Shown here one piece after another: positions 21,601 to 26,424 of a DNA stretch of 26,424 bases. The stretch spans positions 1-26,424 of the IMG/VR virus record IMGVR_UViG_3300046485_000074; one strand, given 5' to 3'. The translations under genes were made by a program, and so were the position numbers. Each line of letters opens with the position of its first letter. Position 1 is the first letter of the stretch. The notes beneath the pieces are model-generated. The model made no database searches, was not told where the DNA came from, and was given only the letters and a program-made list of their open reading frames with translations. Source of the DNA: a virus.

Positions 21601-22179
21601 GTGGACCCCGCCATCGTCGTCCGCGTGGCGAAGCAGCTCGAGGCGCGCGAAAAGAAGGGCCTAATCCGAGACGCGAAGACCCGGGCCCGCTTTATGGTCC
21701 TGGCTGCCTGCGGCCGGCGCCCGAGCGAGGTCATGCGGACGCAGCGCAGCGACGTCGACCTGGTCCGCCGGGTCTGGACGGTGCGCGACGGCAAGGGTGG
21801 TGAGTCCCCGGGCGTCTACCTCAACAACGACATGCTGGCCGCCTGGCGCGTGTTCGTAAAGGCCAAGGCCTGGGGCACGTTCGAGACCTCGAGCTTCGCC
21901 AAGGTGCTCCGGTCAGCCGGCTGGCCGAAAGCGGTCCGGCCCTACAACCTCCGGCACACGGTCGGCATCAGCCTGTCGGAGGCCGGGGTCGACCTGGCGG
22001 ACATCCAGGCGCACATGGGGCACAAGCGGATCGCGACGACGCGCAAGTTCTACGTGCCCGTGCTCTCCAGCCGGATGGAGGCCGCCAGCCGCCTCCTGGA
22101 GGGCCGACTGGGTTGGGGGGCACACATGGCCGCGAAGGCGCCGAAGTCCTCAAGGCGGGCCACGCGCAAGGCGAGCTGA
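21601..22179 (+). CDS. Tyrosine recombinase / integrase, catalytic domain only
   Basis: A 192-residue protein carrying a complete tyrosine-recombinase catalytic core: Arg in AACGRRPSEV (~R40), Lys in DGKGG (~K65), RPYNLRHTVG (R118, H119), HMGH (~H141) and the nucleophile Tyr in TTRKFYVPV (Y151). It ends in a basic tail. Typical phage integrases have 300-400 residues with arm-binding and core-binding domains before the catalytic domain; these are missing here. The start GTG has no ribosome site and the true start may differ. It is the only plus-strand gene and is divergent from the early operon. It may be a decayed integrase or a minimal recombinase. Confidence 0.82.
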   Translation: MDPAIVVRVAKQLEAREKKGLIRDAKTRARFMVLAACGRRPSEVMRTQRSDVDLVRRVWTVRDGKGGESPGVYLNNDMLAAWRVFVKAKAWGTFETSSFAKVLRSAGWPKAVRPYNLRHTVGISLSEAGVDLADIQAHMGHKRIATTRKFYVPVLSSRMEAASRLLEGRLGWGAHMAAKAPKSSRRATRKAS

Positions 22180-22186
22180 GCCTGAA

Positions 22187-22210
22187 AACCCCGCGCTGAC
22201 GAAAGGGGTT
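22187..22210. terminator. Weak stem-loop just after the integrase
   Basis: AACCCC and GGGGTT form a 6-base stem around a 12-base loop beginning 8 bases after the integrase stop. No T-run follows, so termination would be inefficient or factor-dependent. It may equally be part of the repeats discussed for attP. Confidence 0.25.
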
Positions 22211-22251
22211 GGTGCAGAAGGTTGGCACGAGGCGAAACAACGCCAAATCAC

Positions 22252-22434
22252 TCAGATAAGTCCGACCATCTGAACGTCGTCCTTCGGTTCGACTCCCAGG
22301 CGCTTCCGCCACACCTTCGCCGCGTTTTCCTCGAACAAATAGGCCACTTTCGCCAGTTCTTGGCCCTCGACCCGGTCGTCACTTACTGTGCCAATAGCGG
22401 CCAATAGCGGCCAGCTTTCGCCAACAGCGGCCAC
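22252..22434 (-). CDS. Possible 60-residue protein of unknown function
   Basis: This minus-strand frame starts with GTG at 22434 and contains a protein-like stretch VEGQELAKVAYLFEENAAKV, then WRKRLGVEPKDDVQMVGLI. It has no ribosome site, its first 15 residues are encoded by 10-base repeats, and it overlaps the possible attP. Third-position GC is only moderately raised. It could be a real small gene or a remnant of one. Confidence 0.3.
   Translation of the reverse strand: MAAVGESWPLLAAIGTVSDDRVEGQELAKVAYLFEENAAKVWRKRLGVEPKDDVQMVGLI
22391..22430. repeat. 10-bp phased direct repeats
   Basis: CCAATAGCGG occurs at 22391 and 22401 exactly head to tail. A divergent 10-mer follows and then CCAACAGCGG (one mismatch) at 22421. 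The 10-base period places all copies on one helix face, as in binding arrays for excisionase or other DNA-bending proteins. It lies inside the candidate attP region. Confidence 0.5.
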
Positions 22435-22488
22435 AAGGGGTCGGCACCAGGGGTTGGCACGGGTCTCTCGGGGGTCAGGTAGCGTGAC

Positions 22489-22541
22489 GGTCCGGATCGA
22501 GCACGCAGGAGGCCCCTGCGTCCCAGCGCCCGACCCGGACC
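22489..22541. terminator. Two-tier stem-loop after the late gene cluster
   Basis: An outer stem GGTCCGG (22489-22495) / CCGGACC (22535-22541) encloses an inner perfect stem ACGCAGG (22503-22509) / CCTGCGT (22515-22521). It begins 10 bases beyond the stop of the last leftward structural gene and separates it from the convergent integrase. No T-tract follows, so it may be a factor-dependent terminator or a 3'-end stabiliser. Confidence 0.4.
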
Positions 22542-22551
22542 GCGAGAGCTG

Positions 22552-22932
22552 CTACGGCACCATCGGCACCTGGGCGACATTGAAGGGGGCCGTGTGCGTC
22601 AGCCCGTGGCTGGGCCAGGTGAACTGCAGCACGATCAGGTGCCGCTCCTGAGGGACCGCCCGCAGCATCGCCATGTCCGCCGGCGTCAGGGTGAGCGTGA
22701 GCACGCCGGCCTCGGTGATCGTCACCCGTCCGACCCCGACTCCGACGGCGGCCCCGTTCTCCCAGACCAGCACGCGATCCCAGGCATTGACCACGGCATT
22801 CGCGCTGGCCTCCACGAGCGAGATCAGCAGCCGCGTGATCGTGGCGCCGTTGACGGGCGCGCCGTCCTCGTCCGTGAGCGTGCCTCGGAATCGGCCGCTC
22901 GTCCCCTCGTTGATGGTCGTCAGCGTCAGCAT
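22552..22932 (-). CDS. Small virion-type structural protein (beta-rich)
   Basis: A 126-residue, beta-rich protein: LTLTTINEGTSGRFRGTLTD, then ATITRLLISLVEAS, VITEAG-like strands and a final HLIVLQFTW segment. Such an Ig-like fold is common in minor tail or baseplate proteins, including polypeptides that decorate fibres. It is the last gene of the late cluster, 6 bases after the fibre candidate. The ATG at 22932 has GAGG 9 bases upstream. The exact role is unknown. Confidence 0.62.
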   Translation of the reverse strand: MLTLTTINEGTSGRFRGTLTDEDGAPVNGATITRLLISLVEASANAVVNAWDRVLVWENGAAVGVGVGRVTITEAGVLTLTLTPADMAMLRAVPQERHLIVLQFTWPSHGLTHTAPFNVAQVPMVP

Positions 22933-22938
22933 GGGTGT

Positions 22939-24435
22939 CTACCTCTCGAGAGGAATGAGCGCGGCGCCGGCGAGCGCCGGCGTCGTCAGGGTTGCATCGG
23001 CCAGTACCGGAAAGGCCAGTCCGTCGTCGATGAGGGCGGGCTTCGTGAGCGTCACGCCGGCGAGCGCCGGGATGGTGAGTGCGGCACGCTCGAGCGTCGG
23101 CGTCGTCAGGGTCACGTCGTCCAGGGTGAGGAGTTCAGGTAGCGGCCAGGTGATAGCCCAGAGACGCGCGCAGAAGAGCTGGAAGGCCGCCGTGCCGATG
23201 AGCGCTTCCACCGCCGTGGCGTCTAGCCTCGAGGCGGGCAGCGTCCAGCCTCCAGATCCCGCGAGCAGCTCCGCCGCGATCGCCTCGAGCGTCGCAGGAG
23301 AAAGATCGACCGCTCCGGTCCCGGCCAGGAGCTCGGCCGCGGCCGCGTCGAGCTGCGCCGCCAGGAGTGACCAGGCGCCGGATCCGAGCATGGCTTCGAC
23401 CGCGACGGCGGCACCGTTCGGCGGCGGCATCATCCAGGCGCCCGCGCCGGCGATGAGGAGATGCCCGATCGCGGAGAGCTGCGCGGATGAAAGCGCTAGG
23501 GCCGACGTGCCTCCGACGTGCAGCAGCGCGTGGTGCCAGGCGATGCGCCAGGGCGTCAGGGCGGCGTCGTAGAGCGCCACGTAGGCGAGCGACCCGCTGG
23601 CGTAGACGTACCAGCCGCCCGGATCTCCCCAGGCGCCCCAGTGGTTCGCCGGGGGCTGGCTGAGGTTCACGGTCAGCGTGTCGGTCCGCACGAACGTCCC
23701 ATCTCGGTACAGGGCGATCGTCCGCGCCGGCGAGTCGACGATCGCGACGTACTGATGCCAGGCGCCGTCGGCGATGAGCAGGTCTGTGCCGATCGCGTCC
23801 GCGGCCAGGTAGACCGGCAGGCCGGCCTCGGCGCCGACGTCGCCGGCGAACGGCCGCCCGGTGTCCCCATGCACGGGCGCGACGCCAAAGGCGAGCCAGG
23901 GGTCCGTCGCGCCGGCCTCCCGCTTGGCCCACACCTCGATCGTCGCCACGGTGAGCGGAGGCAGCGGCCCCACGCCGAAGGGCACGCCCGAGCCGACGAC
24001 GCCCGGCGTGTCGCCGCTCAGTAGCGGCCAGTAGCCCGCCAGCCTCGATTCTGCGACGGCGTCAGCGTAGGCCGCCGTGCGCCAGGTGGAGGGCAACGAC
24101 GCCACGACGGGGCGGGCCTCGCTGTAGAGCGAGAGACTGCGGCATCGCCTGGGCGCCGGCGAGAGTGCCGTGACGGCGATGCCCCGGCAGTGGATGGTCG
24201 ACGGGACGGGCGCGGGATGCGTGGGCGCGTTGCGCCCTTCACGCAGCAGTCCCACGGCCGCCGGCGGCGACAGCGTAATCGGCAGACAGCGGACCGGCGC
24301 TGGGATCTCGGGGAAGCCCAAGCCCTCGATGGCAAGACAGCGGATGACCTTCGGAATCAGGACCTCGACCCACCCCAGGGATGGGTCGCCGAGCGGGGAC
24401 ACCGCGCCGAGCTGGATCGCATGGGCGTCTGCCAC
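22939..24435 (-). CDS. LamG-like tail fibre candidate with two C-terminal repeat types
   Basis: A 498-residue protein. The central part (~125-290) has a concanavalin/LamG layout: LAGYWPLLSGDTPGVV, LTVATIEVWAKRE, GAWHQYVAIVDSPARTIALY and YASGSLAYVALYDAALTPW, the usual sugar-binding jelly roll. From ~313 to 424 come about five ~21-residue units of the form LDAxAxELLAGSGxWxL. From 443 to 492 come five exact-period decapeptides LTxPxLxxxx (LTTPTLERAA, LTIPALAGVT, LTKPALIDDG and so on). This points to a tail fibre, receptor-binding or virion surface protein. It starts with GTG and has only a weak ribosome site. No catalytic motif seen. Confidence 0.72.
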   Translation of the reverse strand: MADAHAIQLGAVSPLGDPSLGWVEVLIPKVIRCLAIEGLGFPEIPAPVRCLPITLSPPAAVGLLREGRNAPTHPAPVPSTIHCRGIAVTALSPAPRRCRSLSLYSEARPVVASLPSTWRTAAYADAVAESRLAGYWPLLSGDTPGVVGSGVPFGVGPLPPLTVATIEVWAKREAGATDPWLAFGVAPVHGDTGRPFAGDVGAEAGLPVYLAADAIGTDLLIADGAWHQYVAIVDSPARTIALYRDGTFVRTDTLTVNLSQPPANHWGAWGDPGGWYVYASGSLAYVALYDAALTPWRIAWHHALLHVGGTSALALSSAQLSAIGHLLIAGAGAWMMPPPNGAAVAVEAMLGSGAWSLLAAQLDAAAAELLAGTGAVDLSPATLEAIAAELLAGSGGWTLPASRLDATAVEALIGTAAFQLFCARLWAITWPLPELLTLDDVTLTTPTLERAALTIPALAGVTLTKPALIDDGLAFPVLADATLTTPALAGAALIPLER

Positions 24436-24439
24436 GAGG

Positions 24440-24868
24440 TCAGATCCGCATCAGCCCGCCGTTGCCTAGCGGCGCCCACACGACGGGGAAATCCCCACCG
24501 CTGGCCAGGTCCCCCATGTCGTAGTTGAAGACCAGGAGGCTGTCCGCGTCGTTCGTCCCGAACTTATAGGCCACGGCCGCGCGGATGGTCTGCCCCGACG
24601 CGAGACCGGCAAACGTGACGTCGTTCGCGTCCAGGGTCTCCACGAAGTTGGTGTCGTCACGAGTGAGGCTGCGGCCGGTGAGCGTCTGGCGCGCGTAGCC
24701 CGCCGCGGTGATCTCGTGGGCGACGATCTCAGAGACGTACTGCGCGGTCAGCGGACCGACGTAGTCGCTGTTGAGGAGCATCACCTTGTAGGTGCCGGCC
24801 GTGAGGGCGCCCAGCGAGCCATTCAGGAGCGCTTCCTTCGCGCGGGTGAACATCCAGTCGCCAATCAT
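24440..24868 (-). CDS. Phage virion structural protein of unknown position
   Basis: A 142-residue protein typical of a widespread phage structural group: a first helix (WMFTRAKEALLNGSLGALTA), TYKVMLLNSDYVGPLT, EITAAGYARQTLTGRS, then alternating strands (DVTFAGLASGQTIRAAVAYK, SLLVFNYDMGDLASGGDFPV). Such genes sit next to tail-fibre genes. The start is secure: ATG 24868 with GGAG 6 bases upstream, 12 bases after the sigma-like gene. Whether it belongs to tail, baseplate or capsid cannot be told from sequence. Confidence 0.68.
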   Translation of the reverse strand: MIGDWMFTRAKEALLNGSLGALTAGTYKVMLLNSDYVGPLTAQYVSEIVAHEITAAGYARQTLTGRSLTRDDTNFVETLDANDVTFAGLASGQTIRAAVAYKFGTNDADSLLVFNYDMGDLASGGDFPVVWAPLGNGGLMRI

Positions 24869-24880
24869 GAAGTTCTCCTC

Positions 24881-25900
24881 TTACGGCACGCGGCGCGCGC
24901 CCGTGATTCGACGTTGAAACCACCGCCACGAGGCGGCGCAGCTCCGCTCACCGCACGTCATCAGTTGGCGCCACTGGGCGTCGCTGTGTTTCGGACGGCG
25001 CACGAACACCCGCTCGCAGATGACGCACGCATGCTGGGCCGCCTCAGGATGACGGGCGAGGGCCCGCAGCCGACGCCAGATACCAGCCATCCGGGGTCGG
25101 GCCGGGTCAGCGGCGCGCACCAGCCGATGGGCGTTCCCGACGTCGGTGCCCAGGGCCTGTGCGATCGCCCGATAGCTGGCGCCCGAGTGCCGCAGCCGGG
25201 CGGCCTCCGTGCGGCGGGCCTGGCGCGCCGCGTTCGTTCGATTCTGATGGACGTTCCGACACGATCGGCTGCAGGTCGTGGCCGCCTGCCAGCGCCGAAG
25301 CGACCGGCCATGTCGAAGGATGGTAAGACCGCAGACGGGGCAGAGTTGAGGCGTAGGCATCGCGTGCTCCATGACCCGGGCGACGGCGGCCCGGACCCGT
25401 GGGCACGCGGTCGACCGATGGCCGTCCCAGTATGCGGCCTGGAGCAAGGCCCGATCCGACGGCGGGACCGCCTGTAGGAGTTCCGCGATATAGAGCGTCG
25501 TCACCATCGAATTGTCCAGGCGACGCAACGGCACCAGGCGCCCGCTGGCCAGCGTGTGCCGGCCCAGCGGCGCCGCCTCGATCCAGTCGAGGCCGCCCGC
25601 CTGATCGGCGTAGACCAGCATCGGCGCGGAGACCGCGCCCCCGCGCACGTGCCGCCGATCCGCCGGTGCCAGGATGTCCGTCTCGCGCAGGTGGTCCCGG
25701 ATCGCCCCCAGGACGTGATGCTGCGCGAAGCTCTGCAGCTGCACGCCCCGGTCCGGATCGAACCGCCGGAGGCCTCGCGCCAGGCCGAGGCACCCCGCGG
25801 CGATGACATCCTCCCGATCGGCGCCGTGGTTCATCCGCAAGTACGGATAGGCGACCCGGCGCACGAACGGGAGGTAGTCGGCCTCGGTCACGTCAGGCAC
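24881..25900 (-). CDS. Sigma-factor-like protein fused to zinc-ribbon and HTH segments
   Basis: A 339-residue frame without internal stops. Residues ~8-85 match sigma70 region 2 of the FliA/WhiG type: the helix YLPFVRRVAYPYLR, EDVIAAGCLGLARGL, RRFDPDRGVQLQSFA, then LGAIRDHLRETD before a basic stretch. Only a short region-4-like piece follows (VPPSDRALLQAAYWDGHRS). The second half (~181-339) has a zinc site CPVC (C187, C190) with C210/C214, an HTH (RLRHSGASYRAIAQALGTDV) and a second Cys cluster (CVIC, then CGERSC). An internal ATG at 25360 has GGAG 6 bases upstream, so a separate shorter product is possible. It probably redirects RNA polymerase to late promoters. Confidence 0.7.
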   Translation of the reverse strand: MPDVTEADYLPFVRRVAYPYLRMNHGADREDVIAAGCLGLARGLRRFDPDRGVQLQSFAQHHVLGAIRDHLRETDILAPADRRHVRGGAVSAPMLVYADQAGGLDWIEAAPLGRHTLASGRLVPLRRLDNSMVTTLYIAELLQAVPPSDRALLQAAYWDGHRSTACPRVRAAVARVMEHAMPTPQLCPVCGLTILRHGRSLRRWQAATTCSRSCRNVHQNRTNAARQARRTEAARLRHSGASYRAIAQALGTDVGNAHRLVRAADPARPRMAGIWRRLRALARHPEAAQHACVICERVFVRRPKHSDAQWRQLMTCGERSCAASWRWFQRRITGARRVP

Positions 25901-26300
25901 TCTTCGGCATCGTGATCTGCATCGACGTGATGGAGATCTCCGCGTGCTGGACGACCGACACGGTGGCCATGTTGACGTCGCACCCCGACGTCCCGACACT
26001 GCCATCGACCTCGGCCGCGCCCGCACTGCTGGCCGCCCGGAACCAGGTGGCGGCGCCCGTGAAGTCCGCGTCGCTGTCCTTCGTGATGGCGTTCGCCGTC
26101 GCCACACCATCCACCGCGGCGCCGAACGCCGGCGCGCCGAAGGTCAGCGTCGCCAGGAGCACCTGGTCGGTGAGCGCCGTGTTCGGCGTGGCCGGCTGCG
26201 TGCCGGTGTACAACTTCAGCGTGCCGCCGTTCAGCAGCGCGCAGAGCGCATCCAAGGCCGCGTTGGCCGCGGCGTTCGAGAGTTTCAGGTTCTTCGCCAT
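25893..26300 (-). CDS. Phage virion structural protein
   Basis: A 135-residue protein of a common phage structural type. It starts MAKNLKLSNAAANAALDALC, followed by LLNGGTLKLYTGTQPATPNT, LLATLTFGAPAFGAA, GAATWFRAASSAGAAEVDGS and an ending in ITSMQITMPKSA. Its genes cluster with tail or decoration genes. The ATG at 26300 is chosen over an in-frame upstream start because the family begins with this sequence; only AGG lies upstream. Its end overlaps the start of the sigma-like gene by 8 bases, so the two may be co-translated. Confidence 0.72.
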   Translation of the reverse strand: MAKNLKLSNAAANAALDALCALLNGGTLKLYTGTQPATPNTALTDQVLLATLTFGAPAFGAAVDGVATANAITKDSDADFTGAATWFRAASSAGAAEVDGSVGTSGCDVNMATVSVVQHAEISITSMQITMPKSA

Positions 26301-26323
26301 GTTTAACCTATCCGATGTGCTTA

Positions 26324-26340
26324 GGCGCACAAGGTGCGCC
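26324..26340. promoter_or_regulatory. Short hairpin upstream of the late cluster
   Basis: GGCGCAC and GTGCGCC form a perfect 7-base stem with a 3-base loop, 23 bases before the first late ATG at 26300. It may be an operator or an mRNA leader structure. No convincing promoter boxes were found nearby. Confidence 0.35.
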
Positions 26341-26378
26341 GCAGGCTGTTATTGGGCCGTCGTCTTGCATTGCCACTT

Positions 26379-26414
26379 CCTGTTTTTCACACTCATGTGA
26401 GTGTGAAAAACAGG
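26379..26414. repeat. 36-bp near-perfect palindrome at the right window edge
   Basis: Two 17-base arms (CCTGTTTTTCACACTCA and its exact complement) are separated by only 2 bases. It is AT-rich compared with the rest of the window. It lies about 80 bases upstream of the late cluster. No T-run follows either arm, so it is not a plain intrinsic terminator. It could be an operator, a recombination or packaging site, or a cruciform-forming element. Confidence 0.7.
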
Positions 26415-26424
26415 CGAGTAGTGG

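Larger units (their letters stand above)
22205..22461. other. Candidate attP region
   Basis: Downstream of the integrase, GGTTGGCACG occurs at 22220-22229 and again at 22452-22461, with related GGGGTTGG at 22205 and 22450 and GGGTCGGCACC at 22438. These could be integrase arm sites on both sides of a core. Between them, GGTTCGACTCC at 22286-22296 matches the T-arm of bacterial tRNAs and is followed by an acceptor-like stretch. The upstream half of the T-stem does not pair well, so this is not a tRNA gene. The layout (integrase, arm repeats, tRNA-like core, arm repeats) fits a lambda-type attP. This is a hypothesis only. Confidence 0.25.

Noticed and set aside
21442-22179. Amber readthrough (TAG recoding) making a longer integrase
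   Set aside because: The sequence after the TAG is Ser/Pro-rich and not protein-like, and several other genes here end in TAG, so recoding is unlikely.
22281-22316. tRNA gene around the GGTTCGACTCC string
   Set aside because: No matching D-arm, anticodon arm or 5' acceptor strand upstream, and the T-stem has a mismatch. Kept only as a possible attachment core.
22391-22430. CRISPR array
   Set aside because: Repeats are 10 bp without unique spacers; no cas genes present.
26379-26424. Palindrome explained as a simple fold-back assembly artefact
   Set aside because: The sequence after the right arm differs from the complement of that before the left arm, so it is not a plain fold-back. Read support still needs checking.
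1-26424. Terminal direct repeats marking a complete genome
   Set aside because: The first and last bases show no shared sequence, and the left gene is cut off.

Overview
This window looks like part of a tailed double-stranded DNA phage or prophage of a GC-rich bacterium. The head genes follow the lambda order (small terminase, large terminase A, W, portal B, protease C, decoration D). An XRE regulator and a tyrosine recombinase suggest a temperate phage or its descendant. No host gene, rRNA or complete tRNA is present, so the host cannot be named. Base composition is high in GC throughout. Almost every gene is on the minus strand, packed with ATGA, TGATG or GTGA stop/start overlaps, so most of the window reads as long leftward operons. 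The only plus-strand gene I accept is the recombinase.

Layout, following leftward transcription. (1) 26424 to 22552: late virion genes. These are three small structural-type proteins and a large LamG-like, repeat-rich fibre candidate. Among them sits a sigma-factor-like protein extended by zinc-ribbon and helix-turn-helix segments. (2) 22551 to 21345: a regulatory and integration region. It holds a truncated-looking recombinase, repeats that could form an attP site, a structured intergenic element and a consensus sigma70-type promoter overlapped by a palindromic operator candidate. (3) 21344 to 17225: an XRE regulator, small zinc or membrane proteins, an excisionase-like HTH protein, a protein combining an annealing-type N-terminus with an SSB-like C-terminus, an SbcD/Mre11-like phosphoesterase and an HNH endonuclease. 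(4) 17228 to 12561: an SbcC/Rad50-like ATPase, a ParB-like protein with two cysteine clusters and a small zinc protein. (5) 12564 to 6128: small membrane proteins, an ASCH protein, winged-helix proteins, a DUF1376 replication protein with iteron-like repeats inside its gene, a DnaB-like helicase, a VRR-NUC nuclease and several short orphan proteins. (6) 6035 to 1: terminase, portal and head genes, with an extra HTH gene and a possible promoter between the large terminase and W.

The genes suggest a coherent programme. XRE control starts an early operon. The SbcCD-like pair with the annealing/SSB-like protein would process and recombine DNA. The DUF1376 protein and helicase would start replication, possibly at the repeat array in the DUF1376 gene. 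The lambda-type terminase would then package DNA. Because transcription leaves the left edge within head genes and enters the right edge in late structural genes, the map would close neatly if the genome is circular or circularly permuted. That closure is inference. No CRISPR array, insertion sequence or recognisable anti-phage defence cassette was seen.
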